Shown here: positions 15,722 to 25,222 of the stretch, piece by piece
Numbering within the stretch: position 1 is the stretch's first letter
Layout of the letters: every line of letters starts with the position of its first letter
Source of the DNA: Clostridia bacterium
GTDB lineage: Bacteria; Bacillota; Clostridia; Saccharofermentanales; Saccharofermentanaceae
NCBI GenBank assembly: GCA_024403775.1
Contig: JAKSRE010000028.1
Coordinates: forward strand, 1 to 34,735
Direction of reading: 5' to 3'
Length of the DNA: 34,735 nucleotides
Program-made: the position numbers and the translations under genes
Notes under the pieces: generated by a model
Databases searched by the model: none
What the model saw: the letters and a program-made list of their open reading frames with translations, nothing else
What the model was told of the DNA's origin: nothing

Positions 15722-17199
15722 TGGCTAATTTATCAGGCTTTGTAAAAAAGATAAGAGACATAATGAGAATGGATGCCGGTATCAATGGTGATGCTCAGCG
15801 AATTGAGCAGCTGGTATGGATACTCTTCCTTAAAGTTTATGATGCAAAAGAGAACGACTGGGAATTTGATGACGATAACTATGAGTCCATCATTCCTGAG
15901 AATTGTCGTTGGAGAAATTGGGCTGTAGCTGATGAGAATGGTCATTCACTAACAGGTGATGAACTTCTCGATTTTGTTAATAATACACTTTTTCCTACAC
16001 TTAAGAATCTTAATGTAACTAAAGATACTCCTATCAAGAAGGCTATTGTTAAATCTACATTTGAAGATGCCAACACTTATATGAAGAATGGTGTATATCT
16101 TCGTCAGATTATTGATGTAGTTGATAGCATCGACTTTGAAGATACAAAGGAATCTCACGCTTTTGGTGATATTTATGAGGAGATTCTTAAAGAACTTCAG
16201 GCTGCTGGTTCTGCTGGTGAGTTTTACACTCCAAGAGCAGTTACTGAGTTTATGGCAATGATGATTAACCCTAAACTTGGGGAGAAGATGGCAGACTTTG
16301 CTTGTGGTACTGGTGGATTCCTTACAAGCTGGATTAACCAGCTTAAGAAGCAAGTTAAGACTACAGAAGATAGAAGTATGTTCGATAATTCTATCTATGG
16401 TATCGAAAAGAAACCTTTCCCTTATCTTCTCTGTATCACGAATATGCTCTTACATGATGTAGATATTCCTAAGGTTTATCATGACAACACACTTCTTAAG
16501 AATGTTCTCGATTATACAGTCGATGACAAGTTTGACGTTATCCTTATGAATCCTCCATATGGCGGTCACGAGGATAAGTCTGTACAGAATTACTTCCCAG
16601 ATGATCTTGCAGATAGCGAGACAGCGGATCTCTTTATGTCTGTAATTATGTATCGTCTTAAAAAGAATGGCCGTTGTGCTGTTATTCTCCCTGATGGTTT
16701 CTTATTTGGTACTGATAACACAAAGGTTGCAATTAAGAAGAAACTTATTAGTGAGTTTAATCTCCATACAATTATCAGAATGCCAAGTAGTGTATTTGCA
16801 CCATACACATCTATCACTACAAACATTCTCTTCTTTGATAACACAAAGCCAACAGAAGAGACTTGGTTCTATCGTCTCGATATGCCAGATGGATATAAGC
16901 ACTTTTCAAAGACAAAACCGATGAAAGTTGAGCACTTTAATCCTGTAATCGATTGGTGGAATAATCGTCAGGAGATTATTGTTGATGAGTTCCCTAAGGC
17001 GAAATCATTTACAGCAAGACAGATTACAGATGAATTAGGATTTAATCTTGATCAGTGTGGTTATCCTCATATCGAAGAAGAAATACTTGCTCCTATGGAC
17101 TTGATTCAGCGTTACCAGGAAGAACGCACTTCATTAAATGCAGAAATCGATAGAGTTCTTGAAGATATCTCTAAGCTTCTTGGAGGTCAGAGTTTATGA
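15721..17199 (+). CDS. hsdM: type I restriction-modification methyltransferase subunit
   Basis: 492 residues. N6-adenine methyltransferase of the system. An N-terminal helical HsdM domain (about 1-130) is followed by the catalytic domain: EFYTPRAV, SAM motif ADFACGTGGF (191-200), and the catalytic NPPY (277-280). Starts within the hsdR stop codon and ends with a 4-base ATGA overlap with hsdS, so the three genes are translationally coupled. All key residues are present and it looks functional. Confidence 0.95.
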   Translation: MANLSGFVKKIRDIMRMDAGINGDAQRIEQLVWILFLKVYDAKENDWEFDDDNYESIIPENCRWRNWAVADENGHSLTGDELLDFVNNTLFPTLKNLNVTKDTPIKKAIVKSTFEDANTYMKNGVYLRQIIDVVDSIDFEDTKESHAFGDIYEEILKELQAAGSAGEFYTPRAVTEFMAMMINPKLGEKMADFACGTGGFLTSWINQLKKQVKTTEDRSMFDNSIYGIEKKPFPYLLCITNMLLHDVDIPKVYHDNTLLKNVLDYTVDDKFDVILMNPPYGGHEDKSVQNYFPDDLADSETADLFMSVIMYRLKKNGRCAVILPDGFLFGTDNTKVAIKKKLISEFNLHTIIRMPSSVFAPYTSITTNILFFDNTKPTEETWFYRLDMPDGYKHFSKTKPMKVEHFNPVIDWWNNRQEIIVDEFPKAKSFTARQITDELGFNLDQCGYPHIEEEILAPMDLIQRYQEERTSLNAEIDRVLEDISKLLGGQSL

Positions 17200-18614
17200 C
17201 ACCAGAAGAACTAAAGAAAAGTATTCTTCAACTCGCCATACAAGGTAAATTAGTTGAGCAGCGACCAGAAGAAGGTACTGCTGATGATTTGTATGCTCAG
17301 ATTCAGGCTGAAAAACAACGACTTATCAAAGAGGGTAAGATTAAGAAAGAGAAGCCATTGCCTGAGATTGCTGCTGATGATATTCCATTTGATATTCCTG
17401 ATAGTTGGAAGTGGGTTAGATTGTCAAAAGTTGGAATAACGCAAACAGGTAATACCCCTAAAAAGGCACATCCTGAGTACTTTGGAGATTATATTCCGTT
17501 TTTGGGACCTGGAGACATTCAAAATGGAATAGTAAATTATCATAATCAAGGACTTTCTGCTCAAGGTATCGAATACGGAAGACTAGCTAAAGTTAATTCA
17601 GTATTACAAGTCTGTATAGGTGGCAGCATTGGTAAGGCAGCATTGATAAATAGAGATGTTACCTTTAATCAGCAAATAAATGCCATTACACCTATTCTTT
17701 GTAATCCTTCTTACATTTATTTTGTTTTAGTGTCCTCATACTTTATTGGATTTATGAAAGAGCATTCTGGTGGTACGGCAACTCCAATTATAAATCGCAG
17801 TTTGTGGGATGAGATAGTTATTCCTTTTCCTCCACTTAATGAGCAGGTGCGTATTGTTTCTAAGATTGAGGGGTTACTTCCACTTGTTGATAAGTATGCT
17901 GATGCGTATAACCGACTTGAAGAACTTAATAAGACTTTCCCAGGTGATTTGAAGAAGTCTATTTTGCAGTATGCAATCCAGGGCAAGCTTGTAGAACAGC
18001 GACCAGAAGAAGGTACTGCTGATGATTTGTATGCTCAGATTCAGACTGAGAAACAGAGACTTATCAAGGAAGGCAAGATTAAGAAAGAGAAACCTTTGCC
18101 AGAGATTACAGATGATGAGATTCCTTTTGATATTCCTGAGAGTTGGAAGTGGGTTAGATTTAGTAATGTTATTTCTTTGCTGTCAGGTGCAGATTTATCA
18201 CCTTCTAAATATAATTCTGAATTCAAAGGAATTCCTTATTTAACCGGTGCGAGCAATATTGAAAATAAAAAAGTGCTGATAAATCGGTGGACGGAATATC
18301 CTAATAATATTGCAGTTAAAGGAAATATTCTTCTAACATGCAAAGGAACGGTTGGAAAGACTGCAATACTTTGCGAAGATAAGGTGCATATTGCTCGTCA
18401 GATAATGGCAATAACATCTATTGGTATAGATAGCGAGTATGCTGAGTTCTTTGTTCAGTCTCAGATAGATTTTTTAAAATCTTTGGCAAAAAGTATGATA
18501 CCTGGCATTGAGAGAAGTAATGTTTTAAATTTATGTTTTCCTCTGCCTCCTCTTCAAGAGCAGAAAAGAATAGTAGTACAAATCAAAAGAATATATCAAG
18601 TTTTAAATTTATAA
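17196..18614 (+). CDS. hsdS: type I restriction-modification specificity subunit
   Basis: 472 residues with two target-recognition domains. Each is preceded by nearly the same segment of about 70 residues (LKKSILQ.AIQGKLVEQRPEEG to WKWVR), at about residues 6-76 and 253-323. The middle conserved region is complete (EQVRIVSKIEGLLPLVDKYADAY), but the copy after the second recognition domain stops right after EQKRIV with a short unrelated tail, IKRIYQVLNL. The protein thus starts with a conserved region and lacks the last helix, either a permuted family layout or a loss at the junction with the SIR2 gene 13 bases downstream. The DNA sequence recognised cannot be predicted. Confidence 0.92.
   Translation: MTPEELKKSILQLAIQGKLVEQRPEEGTADDLYAQIQAEKQRLIKEGKIKKEKPLPEIAADDIPFDIPDSWKWVRLSKVGITQTGNTPKKAHPEYFGDYIPFLGPGDIQNGIVNYHNQGLSAQGIEYGRLAKVNSVLQVCIGGSIGKAALINRDVTFNQQINAITPILCNPSYIYFVLVSSYFIGFMKEHSGGTATPIINRSLWDEIVIPFPPLNEQVRIVSKIEGLLPLVDKYADAYNRLEELNKTFPGDLKKSILQYAIQGKLVEQRPEEGTADDLYAQIQTEKQRLIKEGKIKKEKPLPEITDDEIPFDIPESWKWVRFSNVISLLSGADLSPSKYNSEFKGIPYLTGASNIENKKVLINRWTEYPNNIAVKGNILLTCKGTVGKTAILCEDKVHIARQIMAITSIGIDSEYAEFFVQSQIDFLKSLAKSMIPGIERSNVLNLCFPLPPLQEQKRIVVQIKRIYQVLNL
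17259..18044 (+). repeat. 48-bp identical direct repeats inside hsdS
   Basis: 17259-17306 and 17997-18044 are identical by eye, within longer similar segments of about 210 bp (17209-17421 and 17949-18161). They lie 738 bases apart in frame and flank the first recognition domain, so recombination between them would delete or exchange that domain while keeping the frame. Confidence 0.85.
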
Positions 18615-18627
18615 TTGGTGATAATAT

Positions 18628-21600
18628 ATGATTTTTAATGGTATTTCTTTCCCAAATGAAATAATAGATGCTATAAAAGATAAGAGAATAGTAGTATTTG
18701 CTGGAGCTGGTGCATCTGTAGATAAACCAACATGTTTACCTACATTTGAAAAATTGGCAAAAGAAATAGCCGAAGATACAGGTCGTGTATTGGGGAAATC
18801 AGATTCATGCGAAGTTTTTCTGGGTTCATTGAAATCAAAGGGAATCGATGTAAATTCTCAAGCTGCTGAAATCCTTTCAAAAGCCTGTTTGGAACATAAT
18901 AAACTTCATGAAATAATTCTTGATGTGTTTTTGAATCAAGACGATATAAGAATTGTCACTACCAACTATGACAAAATGTTTGAGCAAGCATGTAATTCTA
19001 AAGCTTACTCTATTCCGGTATATAGTGCTCCAGCATTGCCTCTAGGTAGTGATTTTTCTGGCGTGGTTCATATTCATGGCATTGTTGATAAGCCTAAATA
19101 CATGGTTGTAACTGATGAGGATTTTGGAAGAGCGTATCTTACAGAAGGATATGCAACAAGATTCTTGGTTGAGTTATTTAAGAATTATATTGTACTGTTT
19201 GTTGGATATAGTTATAACGATACAATTCTCCGTTATTTGACTCGTGCTATGTCAAGAGAAGATTGTAATCCTAAGTATATCTTAACGGATGATAAAAAAT
19301 CTGATTGGAATGCTCTAGGTATTAATCCTGTTATTTTCCCTAAGAGATGTTTTGCTGTAATGCGTGAAGGATTAGCAGCGGTGGGAATGTATTCTAAAAG
19401 AGGACTAATAGAGTGGAAACATCAATTTCTTTCGCTTAAAAATCCTCCTTCCAACGATCTGACCGCTGATTCAGAAATAGATTATTGTCTTGAAAATATA
19501 GAGAGAAGCAGAGTTTTCGCCAACAGTATACATGGAGAAAAATGGCTTGAATTTTTAGACAGAAAGGGTGTTTTCTCGAATTGCTTTTCTAATGTATCTG
19601 TATTTACAACTGAAGATATTTTATGGGCCAATTGGTTAGTAGATAATTTTGTATGTGTGAATGACAATGCATTTAAACGTCTTGTTCTTAATCATAATGG
19701 AACTATTAACAGACAATTAGCGAATTTGCTTTTTCGAAAACTGATCAATTCTGCTAGTGACGCAACTGTTCTTAATGAATATATTAGCTTGTTTGAAACA
19801 TACTTAGAAGACTCGTGGATGATAAGTCAAATAATCAAAAAATCTATAAGTGTGAATTCAATAGCTGTAGCTTTTCAGTTGCTTAAGAAACTGTTTTCTA
19901 TAGGACTAAAAATGAAGAAGAGTTTTTGGCCTTATTCAGACGGTATCGAATTTGTTCATTTTTTTTGTGGAGAATATTATTTAGTTAATGATACTTGGGA
20001 GCTTGCAAAGGAAAAAGTACTGGAAAAGTTTTCCTGGGAAGTTTTGCAATTTGCCAAAGAAAAAATATTAGAACTTCATTTCAGATATGCCCAAGTTAAT
20101 CAAGCCTCTAAAGAGCAAGAACCTTGGGAATTAGCATCTATGGATATAGAGGGAAACAAATCTCATTATAGGGATGATTCGCTCTGTGTTTTGACACAAA
20201 TGTATTTTGATGCTTTTACATCTATTGAAAATCAAAATTCATTATCTTTACAAGTTGAAATTATTAATGACTTAAGTACAGAATCTATATTGCTAAGGAG
20301 GATATCACTCAAGGTTCTTAGAGAGACAAATGTATTTTCACCAGAAGAAAAACTATCTATCGTATTAGATAATGAACTATTAAATTTTGGTCTAGGAAAA
20401 GAGCAAGTTTTTCTCCTTGTAAAGAGCATATCGGATGTTTTATCCCCTAACAAAATAGATTTATTGTTAGATGAAATTGAAAGGCTATATCCTAATGATG
20501 ATATATATGATGCACATGCTATTTATAACTGGTGCATTTGGTTGGCACGGACAATTTCAAATAATAGGATTGATGAGATGGTAATTCGTTTGCAACAGGA
20601 ATATGGCTTTGAACCAAGCGAACACCCAGAATTAAGTATGATAACGTCTTCATCAGAATGGATACCGGACAAAAGTCCGGTATCAGAAGAAAAGCTAAAA
20701 CTTATGCCAGTGAATGAAGTTGCTGAATTACTACAATCTTTCGATGAGCATACTATAGATGGCCCAAGTAGATTGGGATTGTTGCGTGCATTCAGCAATT
20801 CATCTTTGCGTGACTATCAGTGGACAAAATCTGTAATGCAAACGCTTTTTACTTATCCAACAATAAGAGAAGATATTTGGCAAATATGGTTTTCTAGTAC
20901 TAGGAACTTGGAGTTTAGTGTTGATGACAATCTTGATTTGTTAACACTACTTGTTGCAAATATAGATAAAATTAAGTATAAGAACGGTATTGCAGAATAT
21001 TTATTATACATAGTTAAGAACGATAGCGTAAAAGACAATTTTGATAAATACGAGGAAAGACTGCTTGATTGTTCAAATAAAATATGGAATAAACGTGGCA
21101 CGATTGAATTAACATCGGGTAGATTAGTAGATGCAACATTAAATACAACAATTGGGAATATTATTTTTTCATGGATTTATATGGTTTCGTATGTTAAGGA
21201 TTCATCCATTCCAGAGAAATATTCTGTTTGTTTTCAACAGGCATTAAATCTTCATTCGACCGAAAGAAGAATTTCTATTTGTATGCTTGTTGGCCACTTG
21301 AATTTCTTTATTTATAGAGATAGAACATGGAGTGGTAGTCATTTATTGCCACTATTGACATCTAGAAACAAAGAAGTATTTGTATCAGCTTGGGATGGAG
21401 TTATTCATTTTTCAGGCCGAATAAATAAGGATACTGCTAATATAGTTACACCTATCTATTATAAGGCGCTTAAGAGAATTAAGTGGCTCGATGGAGATAT
21501 AGAAAAGAGCTTTATAGATCTGTTCTTGATACTTTTGATTTATGTTGTTGAGAACCCAACATTGAAATTTATTCCAGAGTTCTATAGATGTTCAAATGAA

Positions 21601-22065
21601 AAACAACACAGGGAGTTTGTGTCCAGTATTAAATATCGATTTAAGGAGATGGATGAGGCTGAACGAAAGAATTGGTGGGATAAATGGTTGAAGCGATTTA
21701 TTAATAATAGGAAGAATAATAAACCAGTTGAGTTGTCAATCAAAGAGAATGAAGGTCTGATTAATCTATTACCAGTTATGGATGATTTGTTCCCTGCTGC
21801 TGTCGATATTATCTGTAAAGGGTTATTGCCAAATCAGGTAGATAATTTGCTGTGGTTCAGTTTAAAGGATAGTAATCTTACTTCAAAGTATCCTTCTTCT
21901 GTTGCTAAACTGACTACCAGATTGCTTAATTCAATAAATAGTTTAGGTTATGAAGCAGCTTACATAAAACAGATTGCAGAGGAAATTATTTCGCATATAT
22001 CGGATAAGGAAAAGAAGCAGTTATTAGAGGCTCTTTTGAAATGGAATATTAATATTGATGAATAG
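18628..22065 (+). CDS. SIR2-domain defence protein with large C-terminal region (DUF4020-like)
   Basis: 1145 residues. The N-terminal SIR2 domain (about 15-260) has the NAD-binding GAGAS (26-30), TTNYD (111-115), HIHG (148-151; a catalytic histidine lies here) and FVGYSYND near 195. The remaining ~850 residues are mostly helical with no motif I recognise; the last third resembles the DUF4020 region found in some bacterial SIR2 proteins. Known SIR2 defence proteins (ThsA, DSR1/2) destroy NAD when they sense phage, killing or stalling the cell; the same role is inferred here. It follows hsdS by 13 bases on the same strand, so it is likely the fourth gene of the operon. It looks more A+T-rich than the hsd genes. 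The ribosome site is weak (GGTGAT). Confidence 0.85.
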   Translation: MIFNGISFPNEIIDAIKDKRIVVFAGAGASVDKPTCLPTFEKLAKEIAEDTGRVLGKSDSCEVFLGSLKSKGIDVNSQAAEILSKACLEHNKLHEIILDVFLNQDDIRIVTTNYDKMFEQACNSKAYSIPVYSAPALPLGSDFSGVVHIHGIVDKPKYMVVTDEDFGRAYLTEGYATRFLVELFKNYIVLFVGYSYNDTILRYLTRAMSREDCNPKYILTDDKKSDWNALGINPVIFPKRCFAVMREGLAAVGMYSKRGLIEWKHQFLSLKNPPSNDLTADSEIDYCLENIERSRVFANSIHGEKWLEFLDRKGVFSNCFSNVSVFTTEDILWANWLVDNFVCVNDNAFKRLVLNHNGTINRQLANLLFRKLINSASDATVLNEYISLFETYLEDSWMISQIIKKSISVNSIAVAFQLLKKLFSIGLKMKKSFWPYSDGIEFVHFFCGEYYLVNDTWELAKEKVLEKFSWEVLQFAKEKILELHFRYAQVNQASKEQEPWELASMDIEGNKSHYRDDSLCVLTQMYFDAFTSIENQNSLSLQVEIINDLSTESILLRRISLKVLRETNVFSPEEKLSIVLDNELLNFGLGKEQVFLLVKSISDVLSPNKIDLLLDEIERLYPNDDIYDAHAIYNWCIWLARTISNNRIDEMVIRLQQEYGFEPSEHPELSMITSSSEWIPDKSPVSEEKLKLMPVNEVAELLQSFDEHTIDGPSRLGLLRAFSNSSLRDYQWTKSVMQTLFTYPTIREDIWQIWFSSTRNLEFSVDDNLDLLTLLVANIDKIKYKNGIAEYLLYIVKNDSVKDNFDKYEERLLDCSNKIWNKRGTIELTSGRLVDATLNTTIGNIIFSWIYMVSYVKDSSIPEKYSVCFQQALNLHSTERRISICMLVGHLNFFIYRDRTWSGSHLLPLLTSRNKEVFVSAWDGVIHFSGRINKDTANIVTPIYYKALKRIKWLDGDIEKSFIDLFLILLIYVVENPTLKFIPEFYRCSNEKQHREFVSSIKYRFKEMDEAERKNWWDKWLKRFINNRKNNKPVELSIKENEGLINLLPVMDDLFPAAVDIICKGLLPNQVDNLLWFSLKDSNLTSKYPSSVAKLTTRLLNSINSLGYEAAYIKQIAEEIISHISDKEKKQLLEALLKWNINIDE

Positions 22066-22128
22066 GAGTTTATTGTTTGGTGTGAGTTTTCCTCTTAATG
22101 CTTTGTGTAAGAGAAAAATGAGAGTTGA

Positions 22129-23223
22129 TCACTTCCTAATCAGTTTCCTATACTCTTCAAACTCCAGTTCACCATCGTATGCTTTTTGCTTAAGCTCCTG
22201 AGCATAAGGTACCCATTTGCTGAACTCGGGTTTGGTCATCTTCTTTTTCATAACGCGGGCATAGTGAGCCTTGTATGCTTTCTCATAGGTGCCAAGAATA
22301 GGATCGCTCTTGCACTTGTCAGCATAACGCTGGCGAGCACCAACGGACCTACAGGTAGAACCATTAGTTCCTTCGATTGGGTTATCGCAATACTGGGTGT
22401 ACTTGCCACCTTCAAGGAAGAAGTATTCCCCACAGTTTTTGCACATCATAGGAAAACACTTGTTGTTAAGTCCACGGAAAAAATCATAATATAAGAAAGA
22501 ACCAATATCTTTGAAGACAATCCTCTCACATAGAGTAGGATTGTTTTTGTTGTCTGTAATTATCTTGTATTCGAATTTATTCATTGAGCAGTTAACTGCA
22601 TTCATCTTGTAAGTATTAGATTTGAATGCCTTCTCTATTATAGAAGCCAGCTCCTTGGGTTCCGGGAAAGATATTCTTTCAGATAAGTAATTCACAATGA
22701 TGCTTCTGAAGAATTCCAGATTTACCTTGAGAGATGATAAATAATCAAGATAAGGCTGGCAGTATTCTTTTACTTCTCTATTTATCTCATCAAAGCGAAT
22801 GACAGCTTCTGAATCGAAGTCACCAAATACATAACTTTCATCCAAAACATATTCCTTCTTATCTTCGTATCCTACGTCATGGAATATATAACTGTTAAAA
22901 GGATAAATCTTATCGAATATAAAAGGCTTGTCATCAAGATCAACTGTATCGTATGGAGGAAGAGTTCTCATATAGTATTCAACATTGTTGATTATGCGCT
23001 CAAGTTTTTGTGAGTGCTTATAGTAATTAACAACATTGTCGTACTGCATATCATAACTAAGCTCGAGTTGCTTAATCAAAAGTAGAAAATCATCGAGCAT
23101 TCTATCCAAATCAAAATCGCTAACTTTTTTCAAATATTCCACCAGAACTTGATTGTTTCTATAAGATCTGCTGCTGGAAAAGTAAACGTCAGCCCCTGAA
23201 AAATAAGCGTTTATAGAATTCAT
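22129..23223 (-). CDS. DUF6076-like protein with zinc-ribbon motif
   Basis: 364 residues from the chosen start. The C-terminal third carries a cysteine pattern, MCKNCGEYF then QYCDN and STCRSVG, likely a zinc-binding site, followed by a basic helical end. The N-terminal 250 residues are helical and acidic with no recognised motif. I recall this architecture from DUF6076 proteins of Firmicute mobile elements; function unknown. The frame opens at 23256, but the ATG at 23223 has AGGAG 10 bases upstream while the outer one has none. It is convergent with the SIR2 gene and divergent from the replication-mobilization genes, so it may regulate them; that is a guess from position. Confidence 0.65.
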   Translation of the reverse strand: MNSINAYFSGADVYFSSSRSYRNNQVLVEYLKKVSDFDLDRMLDDFLLLIKQLELSYDMQYDNVVNYYKHSQKLERIINNVEYYMRTLPPYDTVDLDDKPFIFDKIYPFNSYIFHDVGYEDKKEYVLDESYVFGDFDSEAVIRFDEINREVKEYCQPYLDYLSSLKVNLEFFRSIIVNYLSERISFPEPKELASIIEKAFKSNTYKMNAVNCSMNKFEYKIITDNKNNPTLCERIVFKDIGSFLYYDFFRGLNNKCFPMMCKNCGEYFFLEGGKYTQYCDNPIEGTNGSTCRSVGARQRYADKCKSDPILGTYEKAYKAHYARVMKKKMTKPEFSKWVPYAQELKQKAYDGELEFEEYRKLIRK

Positions 23224-23256
23224 GCTCGTTTTTCTCCTTTTAAAAGATTTTTTCAT

Positions 23257-23316
23257 AAATAGAAAATTATTTTTCTGAAAATAGAGTATACACTATTTTG
23301 TCGCAATTTTCTATTT
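23257..23316. promoter_or_regulatory. nested dyads upstream of the DUF6076-like gene
   Basis: AAATAGAAAATT (23257-23268) and AATTTTCTATTT (23305-23316) are a perfect 12-bp inverted repeat. Between them lies AAAATAG-N8-CTATTTT, with TATAC in its centre resembling a minus-strand -10. Four copies of an AAATAG half site in 60 bases suggest a binding region for a repressor. Confidence 0.55.
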
Positions 23317-23440
23317 ACAACCATAACCTCTCTTGGTATCATTCAACCATCGAACGAACAATTGTTTGTTTTGGTGTTGAAGCTTGACAATTGAATATGA
23401 AAACAGCCTTGCGAAGTCGAAATAAAAATGAAAGGTGGTG

Positions 23441-23560
23441 ATGCTTATTGATCACATGACGCAGATTGAATCTGCCAGCGGCTTAACTAAGTTAAAGGCA
23501 AATAAAAAGGCTTGGAACCAAATTAGAACCAAACCCGTAAGTGATAACACTTTTATGTAG
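23441..23560 (+). CDS. small ORF (39 codons)
   Basis: Starts MLIDHMTQIESASGLTKLKA and ends DNTFM. The ATG has a very good ribosome site, AAAGGTGG, at normal spacing, and TTGACA at 23383-23388 could be a -35, although no matching -10 is clear. The peptide is hydrophilic with no recognisable domain. It lies 74 bases before the AAA ATPase and could be a leader peptide or a small regulator. No homology could be tested. Confidence 0.4.
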   Translation: MLIDHMTQIESASGLTKLKANKKAWNQIRTKPVSDNTFM

Positions 23561-23634
23561 CGATTTAAGTTTATCACACAATTATTTCCTTTGACTACGA
23601 ATTTTAAAAATTATTTTTGGAGGAAATTTTATAA

Positions 23635-24858
23635 ATGATAAATGAATTAAACAATTCAGAGAATAAAGTTATCGACAGCGATTTGTCAGATGACTTAAAC
23701 GAACTATTAAATGAAGAAGACGATGTCGATGTAAAGATCTTATGCTTAACCGATGTCAAAGAAGAAGAGATCGAGTGGCTTTGGTTCCCTTATGTGGCTT
23801 TTGGAAAAGTAACACTCATGCATGGTAATCCTGGAGATGGAAAAACATTTGCTTCCCTTAAGATTGCATCACAGTGTACTCGTGGTGAAGCTTTACCAGG
23901 TAATGTGAAACTTCCACCAATCAACATTATGTATCAGACGGCTGAAGACGGACTTGGCGATACAGTAAAGCCTAGACTTAGAGCAACTAATGCTGATACA
24001 GATAAGGTCTTTACTATTGACGATGGTGGCAAACCGATTACACTTACTGATCCACGACTTGAGAAAGCGATTAAGACAGTTGGTGCCAAGCTTTTGATTA
24101 TGGATCCTATCCAGGCTTTCGTTGGTGCCGGTGTTGATATCAACAGAGCTAATGAAGTAAGAGCAGTCCTTACTCCGCTTTGTGAGATGGCACAGAGAAA
24201 TAAATGTGCAGTTATTCTTATTGGACATCTTAATAAAGCCAGAGGCCTTGTAAGTATCTGTCGTGGAATTGGTTCTATGGATTTTACTGCAACTGTGAGA
24301 AGTGTTCTTATCGTTGGCAGATATAAAGATGATCCAAGCATCAGAATTATTGTTCACGATAAATCTTCCCTTGCACCTGAAGGAGATTCAATTGCTTTCC
24401 GACTTGATGGTGAGACAAGTTCTTTCGAATGGCTTGATGGATATGAGAATGTAACTGCCGATGATATTCTTATTGCTTCTCGCGGAAGTAAGACTCATAA
24501 GAGTACCAAGCTTGATAAGGCTGTCGCAGAAATTGAAAAGCTTTGTGATGAGCCTAATAAGAAAATTCACACATCAAAAATTGATGAAGCATGTTTTGCT
24601 CTTAACATTCATAAGCGAACTATCGAAGAAGCGAAGAAGTATGTTGTTGGTTTGGATTGCGAGTGTCGTTCTGATGGTTGGTATTACTTTATTAATCCAG
24701 ACAAGCTTCCTGTTTATACAGCAGAAGAAAAGAAAGAGATTGAGAATGCCGATAAGTTTTTTAAGGACAATCCAAGCGATGATTACGATTGGACTGAAGA
24801 ATACTTTGCTCCAATAGATGATGCAGCTGGTAAAAAGGAGGGCGAAGAAAATGTTTGA
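23635..24858 (+). CDS. AAA family ATPase, RepA-like
   Basis: 407 residues. The acidic N-terminal 40 residues are followed by a RecA-fold ATPase: Walker A GNPGDGKT (64-71), Walker B LLIMDPIQAF near residue 155, then RGIGSMDFTATVRSVL typical of the AAA_25/RepA group. The C-terminal 130 residues look like a winged-helix DNA-binding part. Proteins of this type open mobile element replication-mobilization modules and may act as a helicase for autonomous replication of the excised circle; this is a family-based inference. The ribosome site is GGAGGAAA. Confidence 0.8.
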   Translation: MINELNNSENKVIDSDLSDDLNELLNEEDDVDVKILCLTDVKEEEIEWLWFPYVAFGKVTLMHGNPGDGKTFASLKIASQCTRGEALPGNVKLPPINIMYQTAEDGLGDTVKPRLRATNADTDKVFTIDDGGKPITLTDPRLEKAIKTVGAKLLIMDPIQAFVGAGVDINRANEVRAVLTPLCEMAQRNKCAVILIGHLNKARGLVSICRGIGSMDFTATVRSVLIVGRYKDDPSIRIIVHDKSSLAPEGDSIAFRLDGETSSFEWLDGYENVTADDILIASRGSKTHKSTKLDKAVAEIEKLCDEPNKKIHTSKIDEACFALNIHKRTIEEAKKYVVGLDCECRSDGWYYFINPDKLPVYTAEEKKEIENADKFFKDNPSDDYDWTEEYFAPIDDAAGKKEGEENV

Positions 24859-25222
24859 TGATTTCTACGACGATATTGATTTTCTCAACACTGATGACGA
24901 TTTTCCTTCTATGAGAAAGAAGGCCAGTCATTCTCATCGCGGATATGGTGATTCTCCTTTTAAGTCTGCAACTCTGCATAAAGGTGTCAGTTTTGCAGAG
25001 ACAAGAAAGCATCGTCCAAGTCTGCAAACTGGTACACACATTGCAGACATGCAGAGACGAGGACGAGGCAAGAAACGTAGTGCAAGTAGAGAAAAGCAAG
25101 CATCGCATTTGTATACACAAACGCAGCTTGATGGGCTGTGCCCAAACCCCTGTTGTTGTCCGTTCTTTTCTTTTCCAACCGGCTGCACCAAGGTGCATCG
25201 TAAGCGAGGTTACCGAAGATGA
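24851..25222 (+). CDS. small basic hypothetical protein
   Basis: 123 residues. Acidic start MFDDFYDDIDFLNTDDD, then a basic, low-complexity middle (RRGRGKKRSASREK) and a cysteine cluster CPNPCCCPFF. It overlaps the ATPase end by 8 bases, and its last 4 bases overlap mobC. The frame opens at 24818, but the ATG at 24851 follows GGAGGGCGAAGAAA. Its place between a replication ATPase and mobC suggests an accessory DNA-binding role; I do not recognise the family. Confidence 0.65.
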   Translation: MFDDFYDDIDFLNTDDDFPSMRKKASHSHRGYGDSPFKSATLHKGVSFAETRKHRPSLQTGTHIADMQRRGRGKKRSASREKQASHLYTQTQLDGLCPNPCCCPFFSFPTGCTKVHRKRGYRR

